This document shows positions 11,300 to 23,900 of a stretch of 64,000 nucleotides of DNA, one piece after another (position 1 is the first letter of the stretch; every line of letters starts with the position of its first letter). A model generated the notes under the pieces. It did no database searches, was not told where the DNA came from, and saw only the letters and a list, made by a program, of their open reading frames with translations. A program made the translations under genes and the position numbers. Origin of the DNA: Edaphochlamys debaryana (taxonomy: Eukaryota > Chlorophyta > Chlorophyceae > Chlamydomonadales). Location of the stretch: positions 276,034-340,033 of the forward strand of contig JAEHOE010000140.1 of NCBI GenBank assembly GCA_016858145.1. Direction: 5' to 3'.

Positions 11300-12062
11300 A
11301 GGGGGGGGCGAGAGGCGGCGGCCCCGCTGTGCCTGCGGGCGCGAGGATGGCGGCGCACGGCCCCCTACCGTATGGGCACTGGACGACGCCGCCTGCGAGG
11401 GCTGAAGGGGCCGTACGATCTTCGGCGGAGCTTAGCGTCCGCTGAAGATAAGTAAGTAAGGCAAGAGGCCCCCACATAAAGCCGGAGTGGGTTTCAGCTC
11501 ACGTCACCATACCACGGCCCCTCAGCGCCTCACGGTCGTCTCAGCGCCCAAGCGCCCCTCCCTGGGAGGAACGCCGCCACCCGCCCGGCCGTCACCCACG
11601 CAAGCGCCGTCTCTGAGCGCCTTCTGCTCCCCTGCGTTGTCAAGCGCCACCTACTGCTGTCTGACGTGCTTCCCTCGTTCCCCTTTCCCAGCCGCCCCGC
11701 TACCGAAGTGCGAAAGCCCCGCGGTCAAGATCGTACTGGCTGTTGGCAGGTGAAGGTCCGGACCGGGGGGGAATGACGGGCCCAGACGGGCCCAGCTGGC
11801 CCTGCAGAACCTGCTCGGCGTCACCGGCTGGGGTTTCAGCAATTGAGACCCTCCCAGCTCAGGCCGCACTAGGCTTCGTAAAGCTGTTATGTCTAGCTGC
11901 TAAGCACAATGCATGACGAAGCGTATCGGGTTGTGCCATCTGTCAAGTTCTGGGCTCACCTGAAGCCCTTGTTCAACAAGTCTGCTTAACTAAAGTCAAG
12001 TCTGCTAAACTGAGCTGCTACACGTCGCCCCAGTAATAGAGCGTAGCGCATAGAGCGCAACC
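11300..12062. other. Intergenic between Dus and DUF2252-A, with a stop-codon echo
   Basis: No supportable gene. At 11375-11412 there is a second copy of the Dus terminal codons and stop (GCACTGGACGACG...TGCGAGGGCTGAAGGGG), matching 11270-11306. The rest should include the DUF2252-A promoter; no TATA-like element is obvious. Confidence 0.6.
11375..11412 (+). repeat. Echo of Dus C-terminus including stop codon
   Basis: The copy encodes ALDDAACEG-stop in place of ALDDDACEG-stop, 105 bp downstream of the original at 11270-11306. It lies in the presumed 3' UTR. Confidence 0.85.
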
Positions 12063-15000
12063 ATGCTGCACCGCATCTTGCGCGGCGCAGTCGCACCGCG
12101 CCACGGCAGCCGCTTAGTGCCTGTGGTTAATAGCCATTCTGACCGAGGGAACCACTTGGTCGTCGGAACGCGAGGATTCCTTCTCTCCCCAGGCGATGAT
12201 GCGCGGAGCAGCGAAAACAAGGAGCTGTTTTACAGCATGTTGGAGGGCATACCTGCGACAGCATCCGCAGCGAAGATTGGGAAGATGAGCGCAGGCCCCT
12301 TCATGGTGGGCCTTGGGCGGGCCCTCCGGCACCCACGGGGTTTGACCGAACCGCAGCCACCGAGCGACCGTGCGCTTGAGTGTGCCGCTCCCTCCCCCAA
12401 AAGCTTAGTCTGAACTCGCCATGCCTGTCCACTGGTGCAGTTCTACCGGGGCAGTGCCAAGTTCTATTACCGCGACATGCAGAAGCAAAATGTGGTGCTG
12501 ACAAGCCCCTTCTACAGCGCCAAGGCCCGGACCTGGCTGCAGGCCGACATGCACATAGCCAACGCGGTGGGTGCCATGTGACCGCACCTCCCAGTACACT
12601 GTCGCCGCAACCCCGCTGCCGACCCGCCGCTGTCCACCGTCCCTTCACTCACCAGGGCCGCTGCCGTCCACCAGGCCCCCCTCCGTCTCCCGCGCCTGAC
12701 CCTTGACCCCCCTCCTTTGCTTGCCGTGCGTCCTCCCCCTTACCACCAGGGCCGCTTCAAGGCAAGCGATGGCACCGTGGCGTACGACGTCAACGACTTT
12801 GATGAGTCATTCGTTGGCAGCTACCTGTACGACGTGTACCGCCTGGCGGCGTCGGTTGCGCTGGTGGCTCGGGAGACCGCAAGCGAGAAACCCGGCGAGG
12901 GCGAACCGCCCAAGTGGCTGGAGGATCGGGTGCGCACAAGGCCAGACCTCCTATCCTTTGAGCAGCTAGAGCTATGTGCAATGCTGGTCCTGGCCAGACA
13001 TACTTTGAGCAGCTAGAGCTTACGTGCATTGCTAGGCTTCTGATTCATTGCCGTGCATGCCGTGCAGAACGCTCCGACCTCGAGCTTCGTGTGCCGCTTC
13101 GCCCATGCCTACAAACGCCAGGTATCAGTGGCATACAGCAGGGATTAGCGACCAGCAGGAGAGGGTGAGCGAGCGAAGAATGAAAGATTTGTGACGAGCC
13201 GCCGTACTTGCTTCTGTACCGCAGATCGAGGCGCTGGCCAAGGCCGGCCGCAGAGGCAAGGACAACAAGCCCCTGGATGAGGACAATACAGAGCCCGGCC
13301 GCATCCGAAAACTCCTGGGCAAGAAGCCAGTTGAGATTTAGGGCTAGGGGGGTAGCAGCCGCCATAACTGCTACTACATGTTAGAGCTTGTTGCGCGTGC
13401 CTGTTCCCGTCTATCCTTAACGCGCCAAACCGTGTCAAACCTGTTCCATCCTTGGCAGGGCGCCAACGACAAATGGATGGACCCCAACTCGGACAAGCTG
13501 ATTGAGGTTCCAGGCTCTCTCGAGCCCTTGGAAGACGGACAGAAGGTCTACGAGGAGGTCAAGCGGGCGGTCAACGAGTACACGCCGACGACCAAGATGT
13601 TCAAGGAGCTCGGCGGAGAGGAGGGCCTGAAGTACTTTACAGTAACGGACATAAAGCAGCGCCTCGACGCTGGGACCGGCTCGCTGGGCATCCCACGGTG
13701 GGCGGGCCGCCGGCGGGGCGTCTGCTCCATGGGGGTTGCGTGGGGACCCGGGGTGGAACAGGTCGTGGTGGGGCGGGCGAGTACCGTACAGAGAGTGACA
13801 AGCAAGCACACAGCAAATCCACCTGAACTTGTATCTGCTGCTCCGCCCCCGCAGCTTCTACGTTCGCATCGCTGGCTCCAGCGACAGCCTGCTGGACGTC
13901 AAGCAGCAGGGCTTGCCGGCGTGGTGCGTGCGTGGTCTGCTGCAGCGGGGGCCCTTGCGCCGCGTCGTTGCGGCCCCCGTCCGGTTTCATCGGTTCATCA
14001 GTTCAGTTTTAAGGACAAGGACATCAGCCGTGAACTCCCTTGCATAAGTGGGCCCCTCTCCCAGATCTCACGCCGTTGGTTTGGCACGCAGGTCCAACTT
14101 TGTCTCAAAGAATGAGAAGAAAGTGGCGTACGGGGACCTGGACTGCAACAGGAAGGACGTCGAGGGGGCCAGGGTCGCGCTAGCGTGCAAGAAAATGGTG
14201 TCCTACGGGTGAGGCGTGCCTTGCGCCTCGTCCTTGTACTGGTTTATAGCTATAACGCAAGCTAGCTGACACTGCTAGCTCGCTTCCAGTGCGAGCTCGG
14301 GGCCCTTCCTCGCAAGGGTGATTGGGGCCAGCAGGGTGCGGCCCATCTAACAGGACCGACTGCGCACGTGGGTCCGTACCTTGACGTGCCCCGCCCGCCC
14401 CCCTGCACCGCAACAGGCCCGACAAGCACCTGGGCTCCCTGACGCTGAGCGGCTTGCAGGACAGATTCAACGGCGCGTACTCCGTGCGGGAGCGGTCTAA
14501 CTACAAGAAGTCACTCAAACTGGTGAGGCAGAGGGTGGCGCGGGCTAGGCGGGGACGGCGTGGGCTCGCTCCTTGTTTCCTGCCTGTCGGTCACTTGACC
14601 TAGAGGGGAGGGGGACGGTGGTGCGGGAGTACTGGTGGGGGGCGCGGGAGGCGCTTTGCCAAGCGTTATCGGGGCGGACAGCAGCTTGGCTGGCATGGGC
14701 TTGTATGCCAGTCGCTTGAACTGGTGGGGATGGGCCCGGTGCGGTGTGTGGCGGGGCCGGTGGCTGGGAGGCTGGGGATGCGCGCGCAGCGGCGTGACCA
14801 CGGTACATGAAGCGCCCATGCATGGCCTGGAAGTAACCTTGCTCTCGGGTTGCGCCGCAGATCTTCGACGACACGAGCAACGGCCCCGAGCCCGTGTACA
14901 TGAGCAAGGGGGACCTGGAGCTCCTGGCCGAGCAGTACGGCAGGCTGCTCGCCAACGCCCACGACCGCGCCAGGTGTGTACGGCATTTTGCGGTGTGCGG

Positions 15001-15364
15001 GAAGCCGCATCTCTAACCCGGCTAGTGGTCACATCTCTCCCCCTGTCCCAGCCTAGGCGCTGTGCTCCCTGCTGAAAGGGGCTGGAATGGGATGTGTGTT
15101 GAGGAAGATTCCGGAGGCTTTAAGGCGCCGTACACCATGTACATGCCCTCGTGCCTGTGGTGTACCCTCACCCGGCCCCCCCTCCCTCGATCCCATCCCA
15201 ATCGCAGTGACGGCACCAACAAAACCCCCGACGACTTTGCCGGAGAAGTGTGGCCCTTGCTCAAGGGCCGTGGGGACGAGTTCATGAGCCGGGTTGACAC
15301 GGTGGGGTGCGCCTACGCCCGGCAGGTGTGGGTGGACAAGGACCTCACGCTCGCGGACTGGTAA
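12063..15364 (+). CDS. DUF2252-family protein A (first of tandem triplet)
   Basis: Member of the uncharacterised DUF2252 (COG4320) family; molecular function unknown. Eleven exons: 12063-12305, 12441-12566, 12750-12929, 13068-13121, 13225-13329, 13459-13697, 13855-13923, 14092-14208, 14417-14522, 14861-14973 and 15208-15364, 502 residues. Signature blocks: KMSAGPF/FYRGSAKFYYRDM, LQADMHIANAGRF, YDVNDFDESFVGSYLYDVYRLAASVALVAR and DIKQRLDAGTGSLG. Further blocks are LLDVKQQ, YSVRERS and, near the end, GCAYARQVWVDKDLTLADW. The basic N-terminus (MLHRILRGAVAPRHGSR) looks like an organellar targeting peptide. Exon 5 ends at a weak donor, GTTGAG. Without splicing there, translation would stop three codons later at TAG 13339. 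Paralogs B and C support splicing. The DMHxxN and DFD motifs resemble those of kinase-like phosphotransferases; this is my inference only. Confidence 0.88.
12957..13033 (+). repeat. 47-bp tandem duplication in DUF2252-A intron 3
   Basis: TTTGAGCAGCTAGAGCT followed by a diverged GTGCAATGCT/GTGCATTGCT occurs twice, at about 12957 and 13004, entirely within intron 3. It does not copy exon sequence. Confidence 0.8.
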
Positions 15365-16629
15365 GGCTCTGGGCGCCTCATCGCAGCGAGCGACCCGAGA
15401 TTGGGTGGTGAGGCGATGGTGGAAGAGCGATAACGAGCTCGCAACAGGTAGGGTGGAGGGCACGACCAACGTGTTAGTTTGAGGTTGTCAGGGGGCACAT
15501 GGCCGTGCAGGTTGTTCAGGGCGCAAAGCTGAACAGGGGTGCAGATGCGTTTACTGAAGCCGCTTTTGGCTGGTTGTAACTGATGTGAGTACCGGTAGTA
15601 CCATGAGGCGCGGATGCAGTCGCACTTGTCGACTGGACCGGGGGGAGGGAGGGAGAGGAAACGGGAGAGGAAACGGGAGGGATGGGCCATGTAGGGGCCA
15701 CTGGGCCGGTTAGACCCAGCCGCGTTGACCCCTCGTGTGATGTTGTTGTTGGTGGTGGAGGAGCCGAGGGGCTTGCGCTTGGGGGCGAACTCACTGGCCC
15801 CCACCGGCCCCTGCACGGGTACTGTACCCTTGCGCAGTAGTGGCGGGGGCACGGGGTTTAAGCCCGGCTTTGCGCGGCTAGCTGCTGCACGAAGGGCAGG
15901 ATATCAACGGTGGGAGATCACATCGTGCGAGCTCCATCGCAAGGCGATGTGCTTTCGCTGCTGATGTCCGCGGTGTTGTCCACGTGCTCGCTGGCGTCGT
16001 TGCGGGCCAAGCTGTTTTGGAGGCCCGTCGAGGCCGGCTTGAGAGCCCCTCAAGATTGAACGTACGTAATCCTTTAACAAGACTTGGCGAAGAGTCGCAT
16101 TCTTACGGGATGTCTCAGTTGGTGAGGCAAAGGCACGGGCTGCTGCACTAGGGGACAGGGCAGCAGTCGGCAGCAGAACCCCGCCTTCCCGCTTCTATGT
16201 CAGTTCAGTCAGTTGACCGTTGGGCGACGTCGGCCGTGAGGCGCCGCGATACGTTCAACGCCCCTCATATGTTATCGCTAGCAGTAGCCGCTGGCGAGGC
16301 CGCCTTGTTTAGGACGTTTAGAAGCGGCATCATATATAGCAGGTCGTCGCGCCCCGCCGCGCTCTGCAAGCCTGGGACCCGGTTGATAAACCGACACGAT
16401 CACAAGCCGTAACGTGCCGCTAACGTTGTGTCGGGATCACAGGGAGGGCGCGGTGGCAAGTGCCTCGCGACTTGCCACCACCCAGCTGTCCAGTTTTGGG
16501 GGGTTTCGGCATTTGCAGCCGCTCCCGCAATGGGGTTAAGCGATACAACGTTACGCAGATTCACTGCTCCCATACAAACAGTCGCCCCAGCTTCAAACTT
16601 GCTCAAACGTTGGGCCGCACGCAGTAGCC
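15365..16629. other. Intergenic between DUF2252-A and B
   Basis: No coding signal I can support. It holds the 3' flank of A and the promoter of B. A TATATA at 16333-16338 lies about 290 bp before the B start codon. Confidence 0.6.
16333..16338 (+). promoter_or_regulatory. Possible TATA box for DUF2252-B
   Basis: TATATA in an otherwise GC-rich stretch, about 290 bp upstream of the ATG at 16630. Use as a promoter would imply a 5' UTR of about 260 nt. Position is the only evidence. Confidence 0.3.
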
Positions 16630-19600
16630 ATGCTGTCGCAGCGCCGCGCCATGCCGGGCGTGCGCCCGTCAAGGCGCCACAGCTGCAGGCCAATGGCCTG
16701 GCTGTCCAACCAGTCCACTGACGTCACGTATGCCGTGGTTGGCGGGAAGGCGGACCCCCAGCTCCTCACCAGCAACCCAACCATGGCCCAGACCATCGCC
16801 GCCCTAACCGCCTCCCGGCCACGCGATAACCAAGAGCTGTTCGGGCAGATGTTGGACGGCATAAGCCTAGAAGACAAGAGACAGAAGCTGAAGAAGATGA
16901 GCGCGGGGCCGTTCCACGTGAGTTTCGGAGCCGTTTCGGGACTTTCCGGCGCGCACGTGCCACACACACGTCGGAACTCTCCACCCTCGCGCGGCGTCGA
17001 AACCTCCCCGCAGCCCATCCAGCCTTGCCTCTCGGTGAACCGTTCCCCCCACAGTTCTACCGAGGCAGTGCCAAGTTCTTCTACCGCGACATGCAGCAAC
17101 AGAACGTGATGGTGAACAATCCCTTCGACGTCGCTGGGGCCAAGACCTGGCTGACAGGCGATATGCACATGGCCAACGCGGTGGGTGCGATGTAGTAATG
17201 CCGTAATCTACTATGGGGTGCGGTACAATGCCGTTCTGCGCCGGGTAGGAGGAGGCGGGCAGGGAGCGGCAACTTGCCCCAAACTTGCCTCTCCTTTCTG
17301 TAACCCACTCGCTCCGGCCCTCACACGCTGCCCTCGCTCTGTCCTGCCCCCTCCACAACCAGGGCCGCTTTGCATATGCCGATACCAAAGACAGTGTTGT
17401 GTACGACGTCAACGACTTTGATTAGTCATTCGTGGGCAGCTACCTGTACGACGTGTACCGGCTGGCGGCGTCGGTGGCGCTGGTGGCTCGGGATGAATCG
17501 AACAAGACTTTGGAGGCGCCGGTGCGTGCATGCATGTGACTAAGGGTACACAGGGGCAGCAGGGCACACACTCGTTTTCTAAGTGCTATGTACTCCTTTG
17601 ATGCGTGGTCAGACAGCCGACTTCCCCCCAGCCTTACCTGTTGCCAACCGCGGGGCGGCCTTAGATGTCTGTCTGAGGCGCCTGCCCTTGATAACTTCCA
17701 GGAAGACGCCGCTTCCAAGTACGTGCTCACGTTCGCCCGGTCCTACCTTCAACAGGTGGGACGGTGGCCCTAGTGTACCGGGGTTTGAACGTGAGCGGCA
17801 CGCGCACACTGCAGGGGGGGCGGCACCGACAAGGCCAGCGTGGCGTGGATGAGCGGGAGCTTAGCGGGGTGGACGGAGTGGGCGAGCATCTTCCTCATGG
17901 TGCTTGCAAGCACTGCCGTACCGTACTGCATGCCGTACCGCATGCAGATCGAGGCGCTGGCCGCCGACGCGAACAAGGACTCGGTCAACCGCAAACCCCT
18001 TAACAAGGACAGCGCATACGGCCTCATCCACGACAAGCTGTTGAAAGACCCACTAGACAGCGACCTGGTGCGCGGGCCTGGGTGGGCCTGGGCGGGTACC
18101 TCAGCTGGGTGGCTGGCTGAGCGACTGCAGGGGTGGCGCAGGGTGGCGGCATCAATGGTGGCTTGAGGCGGCCGCGGTGAGGCATGGATGACCCCTAATG
18201 GCTCCTTCTCTTACATGGCCCGACCCTGACAACTTGTGATGTGCGTGTGTTGATCCTTGGCATTCCAGGGTGCCAACGACGAGTATGTGAAGGGTGACAA
18301 GCTAGACAAGCTGCGGGCTCCCAAGGACGACCCATATTCGCTTCAAAGCGTGGACAAGAACGTCGAGGATGCGGTGAGGGACGCCGTGGATGCCTACGCG
18401 CGCACGACCGTCAAGTGGGCGGATCCAGACGACAGGAAGGGCTCAAAATACTTTGAAGTGCTGGACGTCATGCAGCGCTTTGACCAGGGGACCGGCTCAC
18501 TGGGAACCACACGGTGAGTCCTCGCTGCCTGGGCCGTAGGCAGCATGGTGCAGGACCCATGCATGGCGCATGAGTCGAGTGCTGGCTTGGGCTACTTGGG
18601 CGAAGGGGGGGCAGGGGCGGTGGGCGGCTGGGGAGCCGCGTCAAACGTCCCTCCCTCCAACAGTCTGTCAGCCTGCTCCTTCCTGCCCTTGCCTCTACGT
18701 CCCTGCAGTTTCTACGTCCTCGTTGCGGGCTCCAAGAAGAAGCCGCCGGTGCTGCTGGACGTCAAGCAGCAGGGACCGCCCGCGTGGTGCGTAGGCCTGC
18801 GCCGAACGCCCAAGCCGCGGTTCTGACAGGCCCGCTGAGCACTAACGCCTGCGCGCAGGTACGACTATGTGTCCGACGGCGAGAAGGCGGCGGCGTACGG
18901 CGACCTGCCGTACGTGGACGAGCGTGACGCGGCGCGGGTCGTACGGGCGTACAAGAAGATGGTGTCGTACGGGTGAGATGGGGGGTGTATGAAATTGGGC
19001 TGGTCCTTACGGCCCAGTGCTTGCATTCCCCAGCTACCCACCCGCCCTGCCCATCCCGACAGGCCTGACCCGCACTTCGGCGTTCTGACGCTGAGCGGCT
19101 TGGGCAAACCCTGGGACGGCTTCTACTCGGTCCGCGAGCGCTCCCGCTGGAAGAAGTCACTCAAGCTGGTGTGGGAGCTGCCGAAGCCGGGCAAGGTGGG
19201 GTCGGTGCACCGATGGCAGGAAAGGGCTGACGGGAGTGCAGGGCCTTGTGACGACCCGCTCGGGTGCCAAGTGCATATTGGCAGCTAGGCAGCTAGGCTT
19301 GAAGCACGGCGAAGCGCGGCCAGCTGGTGCAACTCCGAGGCACCTCCCCCCCCGGATTGCTCGACATTCAGGAGGAGAAGCATGACCCGCTCAATGACGA
19401 GGACCTGGAGCTGCTGGCCGAGCAGTACGGCACGCTTCTGGCCAACGCGCACGACCGCGCCAGGTGTGTACGGCATGCGGCAGATAGAGGCTAACAAAGT
19501 GCGATGCTGCTGATGACAGACAGCATAAACCATGCCCTTGGCCCCTTGCTTACACCTTTCTCCCCCGCCCCTCTGCTCGACTCTGCTCCCCTTCCAGCTC

Positions 19601-19787
19601 TCAAAGCTACCTCGGCGAGGACGGGACTGCCGACAACTTCGCCAAGTCGCTGCGGGACGGGCTCCAGGGCAAAGAGGAAGCCTTCATTAAATCAGTAGTT
19701 TCCGTGGGCTGTGCGTACGCCCGGCAGGTGCAGGTGGACATAGACATCACGATCCCGGATTGGCGCCAACGAAGGCTGAGCAATTGA
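16630..19787 (+). pseudogene. DUF2252-family protein B, interrupted by TAG in DFDE motif
   Basis: Second DUF2252 paralog. Eleven exons at exactly the same positions and phases as A and C: 16630-16917, 17055-17180, 17363-17521, 17702-17755, 17948-18067, 18269-18513, 18709-18786, 18859-18972, 19063-19168, 19372-19463 and 19598-19787 (524 codons including the stop). In exon 3, codon 159 is TAG at 17423-17425. A and C have GAG here, the Glu of NDFDES, so one G-to-T change truncates the product to 158 residues, before most of the domain. All other exons, splice sites and the terminal VGCAYARQ block are intact. LTGDMHMANAGRF even keeps the GDxHxxN form typical of the wider family. This suggests a very recent nonsense mutation, an allelic null or a sequencing error rather than an old pseudogene. 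The N-terminus is targeting-peptide-like. Confidence 0.8.
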
Positions 19788-20928
19788 CCTGGGCTTTCGG
19801 GGCTCAGGCTCAGTCCTGGAGCACGAGGCGCGTTTGGGGCTGCATGCAGAGCTCGTCACCTTGACCCTAATCTCGCCTAGGGTCATAAGTGGCTTTGTGA
19901 GCTGGCTTTCTTCGCCCCAATGTTGCCCAGGACTCGGGCTGACATAGGACCGTGGATGGGATCAGGTGGTGCCGGGCCTTGCACCTCGACGAGCGAAGGG
20001 CGTGGGCCATGGGTCTTCGCGGTCGTCATGTGCTCCCGGGTTGAGGCCCGGCGGGACCTTGTGTGGGACTGGGCGTGGGGGGCCGGGTGCTGGGGCGCAA
20101 GTGGGGCTAGCAAAGCAACGTGGGCTCAAGTGTGTGGTGTGGTGTGTGGTGTGCAGGGGTGGTGGTGTGTGTCTCAAAGGGCGATCCCGCGCTTAACGTT
20201 CCCGGCAGACCAAGACCCAACCCGCGATTCTGGTATGCGAGGTCATGCTTTGGGGACTTGCGGTGCCTTGCGGTGCCGGGTGATGCCGGGTGGTGCCGGG
20301 TTCGAAGACATCAACGAAGCGAAGCGCGCCGGGTGCCGGGTCGGTGATGCTCTGCGGACGGAAGCAAGGGGGGATTGCCCAACCTGCAGTAAGTGTAGTT
20401 GGGCGGTAGGGGGTACCGGGCCCCTACTAACAGTTTTCCACGGGCGCCACGGGCGGCAGACTAGTGGCACACATGTCCTGTGTAGGGAGGCGAGGGGGCA
20501 TGGGCGGCGCGGGATCCCGCGCTTCGTGTGTCAGTTGACCGTGGTGGCAGTTGGCGACGGGTTAAGGCGAGGGACTTGTCATGACAGTAATGTAACTGTA
20601 GCGGTGGTGCTGCTTACATGTTCTGTGTGTGCTCGCGAGGCCCAGGCGGTTAGGAGGCCGAGCGGGTCAGCAGGCCACCCTCCACCCCGCGAGCGACCAG
20701 ATCGAACGAACGTGATGCTGACAACCCGTTAAAGTGCGGAGAAGAAGTATTGGGTATTGGGAAGTTACGCGATCGCGCCATCGCCATCTGTCGAGTTCTG
20801 GCAGCATTCGCAAATTGCTGCCGGCTTTGTCGCATTAGGCAAGTCGGGTAGCTATAAGTCTTCAGCAGAGCTGCCCCTTGTACCACTCGCCTCGTTCAAA
20901 CTTGCTCTCAAGTCGGTCCGCAGTAGCC
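19788..20928. other. Intergenic between DUF2252-B and C
   Basis: No supportable gene. It includes a short run of GGTGCCGGGT-type units at about 20268-20345, and near the right end a TATAAG at 20853-20858, 71 bp before the C start codon. The last 40 bp before the ATG resemble the same interval upstream of B (TTCAAACTTGCTC and GCAGTAGCCATG), as expected for a tandem duplication that included the 5' UTR. Confidence 0.65.
20853..20858 (+). promoter_or_regulatory. Possible TATA box for DUF2252-C
   Basis: TATAAG lies 71 bp before the ATG at 20929, a fitting distance for a promoter with a short 5' UTR. No equivalent TATA is visible at this distance upstream of A or B. Confidence 0.35.
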
Positions 20929-23900
20929 ATGCTTCTTCAGCGCCGCGCCATGCCGGGCGTGCGTCCGTCGCGGCGCCACTGCAGCAGGCCGATGGCCGTG
21001 CTGGCTAGCCGAGCCACCGGCGGCTCATATTCGGTGGTCGGCGGGAAAGGAGGCCTCATCGGCTCTCCAACCAACGCCGCGCGGAAGAGCGAGAACCGGC
21101 AGCTGCTGGAGAGCATGTCGCAAGGCATCCCCCCTGAGGCATTCGACACCAAGATCGACAAGATGAGCGTGGGGCCCTTCACTGTGAGTTCTGCAAGCGC
21201 CGTTCCAGCGAGCGCTCACGTGCGGAAACACATCCTCGCACCCTTCCCCCGCCCTGATGGCCCTTCCTGGGCGACTCCTCTGCTCACGGGCCCCTCTCCA
21301 GTCCGCCCAGCCGTTTAGTAACCTCACTCACCTCGCCACGCCTGCACCCGGATGCAGTTCTACCGAGGCAGCGCTAAGTTCTATTACCGCGACATGCAGC
21401 AACAGAATGTGGTGGTCAACAGCCCCTTCTACAGCTCCGAGGCCCGGACCTGGCTCCAGGCCGACATGCACATGGCCAACGCAGTGAGTCAGATGCGCCG
21501 TACATTGCCGTACTGCGTTGCGCAGGAGGAGGCTGGCAGCAAGCGCCCTCCTTACCCGTCCGTGTCCCCCCTCCTGCCGAAACGTGACCTTGCTATGTCA
21601 TACCCCCTCAACCGCCAGGGCCGCTTTGACGCGAGCGATGGCACCGTGGTCTTCGACGTCAACGACTTTGATGAGTCATTCGTGGGCAGCTACCTGTACG
21701 ACGTGTACCGCCTGGCGGCGTCGGTGGCGCTGGTGGCTCGGGACCAGGGCAACGCACTAGAAGCGGCGGTACGTACGGTCATGCGGCCGGATGAATGTAT
21801 ATGCCTATCTTAGTTCCTCGCCCCTGCGTGCGTCGTCAAGACAGACAGCAGATAGCCTCAAACGTGCGTCCCGCCTGCGCCGCGGCTCACCGGTTCCCTC
21901 AGTTACGCCTACCCTGCAGGACGGCCCCACCTCCCTATGTACCTATGCTCAGCCCTCCACCCGCCCTTGCTTCCTGCACTGCGGCCCACATGTACCTTTG
22001 ATGTTTCTGTTGCCTGCCGGTGCCTACCTCGCAGGACGACCCCACCTCCAAGTTCGTGCGCAAGTTCGCCAACGCATACCTGGACCAGGTGGGGCGGGGA
22101 TGGGGGGCGGGTGGGTGGGTGGCGGTGGGGGCGCTAGGAGGGGCAGGCCGGGGAGCCAGATTGGGAGACGCGTGTGCGGCACAACCGCAGGGCTGGCGGG
22201 GGCCCAGCTGCATGCTCTCAGATCGGGGGGCTCACGTGGACAGATCAGGGGGCCCACGTGGACAGATCAGGAGGCCCCTGGAGGCCCGCGTGGACCTGGA
22301 CCCGGTGGGGGCTAGGAGGGGAGGTGGCGGGAAAGAGTCGGGGACGACGGGCAGAGTTCAAGCTGTGCTGTGCGTACCCTGGACCAGGCGGGTGGTGTGG
22401 TGTGGGTGGGATGGATGGGGTGGGTGGGGTCCGAGAGGGGGATGGACTACGTGGATTCAGGGACGACAAGGGGGAACGGTGGGGGGTCGGACCAGGGGGT
22501 GACGAGGGGCAAAGGCCCGGCTGTAACAGATTGGAACAAACCGTGGTGATGGTGGGGCGAGGAGGGTTGGGAGTTGCTGAGACACTAGGAGGGGCAGGCC
22601 GGGGGGCCACAGCGGGGACGGATGCGGGGACGACAGGGCCGACTTTCGCCCCTTTCCCCCCGCCCCCGCCCCCGTGCCGTACTGTCGTACGGCATGCAGA
22701 TCAAGGCGCTGGCCGGCGACAAGCGCAAGGACAGTGGCGGCGTCAACCGCAACCCCCTCACCCAGAATAACGCGGGCAAGAACAACCCCATCGCCAAGCT
22801 TTTGGGGAAAGACCTCAAGGGCCTGGTGAGGATTGGCTGGCAGGCTGCCGGGGGGCTGCCGGGACCATGCTAACTGGGTGCCTAGACCACGAAATGGCTG
22901 CGATGCGGCATGTATAGCGGCTTCGTCAGGGGCTGGTGAAGAACTGAAGCTCATCAGGGGCCTGGTGAGCGCTGCCTCGCTGGGTGACTGGGTGGCTGCT
23001 GGTGGCTGCTACGCTCGGTGGCCACTGCTGGTGCCGGTGGCTGTTTGCCGGCTGGGGGTCATTATTTGGGGCAACTCCTCCTACGGACCACGACCAACCC
23101 TTGCTGTATGTGCCCCTGCTGCTCCCTCACCTGCCTGCCTCCCAGGGCGCCAACAAGAAGTGGTTGGACCCCGACGGCCCCAACCTGCTGGAGGTCCCGG
23201 ATTCGCTCATCTCTGTGGATGCTGACGTCAAGCGGGCGGTGGCGGCCGCCGTCGAGGCCTACGCCCGCACCACCGACAAGTGGGCGAAGCTGGGCGACAA
23301 GAAGGGGCGGGACTACTTCGCGGTGCAGGACGTGAAGCAGCGTGTGGATGCGGGGACTGGCTCGCTGGGAACCAAGCGGTGGGTGGGCCGGCCTGGGCCT
23401 GCTTGGGCCTGTTGGGCCTGTTGGGCCTGCCTGGGCCTGATTGGGCCTGCCTGCGCCGTGGGCGGGGCCGGGAGGGGGGAAGGCCGGCGAGAGTCCGGGG
23501 GCATGTCCGTCGCAAGGTAAGGAGGCATGGGGCATGGAAGGATTGTGTGACTATGCATCTGCCGATGCTGTGTACCCTGCTGTAACTCCTGCCTGCCACT
23601 CGCTCCCACTCCTCCCCGCAGCTTCTACGTGCGCATCGCTGGCTCCGATGACAGACTGCTGGACGTCAAGCAGCAGAGCCTGCCGGCGTGGTGAGATGTG
23701 CGGGACAGGGCATGCATCCGGGGAATGCACGGACTTGCGGCGCCCGCGGGGACCGCCGCCGCGCCAGGCGCGCATGCCGCAGTCCTGATATGGGGGCCGC
23801 GGCCCAAGCTGGCATGGGGAGGGGCCGTGCCGAGGCGGGCAAAGGAGGCAAGCGGGCACACTGATCAGAGGCAAACGAAGTGTCCATGCCGTGCGTGCCG

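Noticed and set aside
17423..17425. TAG as a recoded sense codon or selenocysteine-like readthrough
   Set aside because: TAG terminates the kinase gene at 27666-27668, the other genes use TAA or TGA as stops, and the paralogs have Glu here.
20297..20345. tRNA or small RNA from CCGGGTTCGAAG
   Set aside because: It is part of a GGTGCCGGGT simple repeat and no cloverleaf can be drawn.
21850..22030. Alternative exon 4 of DUF2252-C at the 21915 copy
   Set aside because: Homology to A and B stops after about 22 bp and no donor in the right phase follows.
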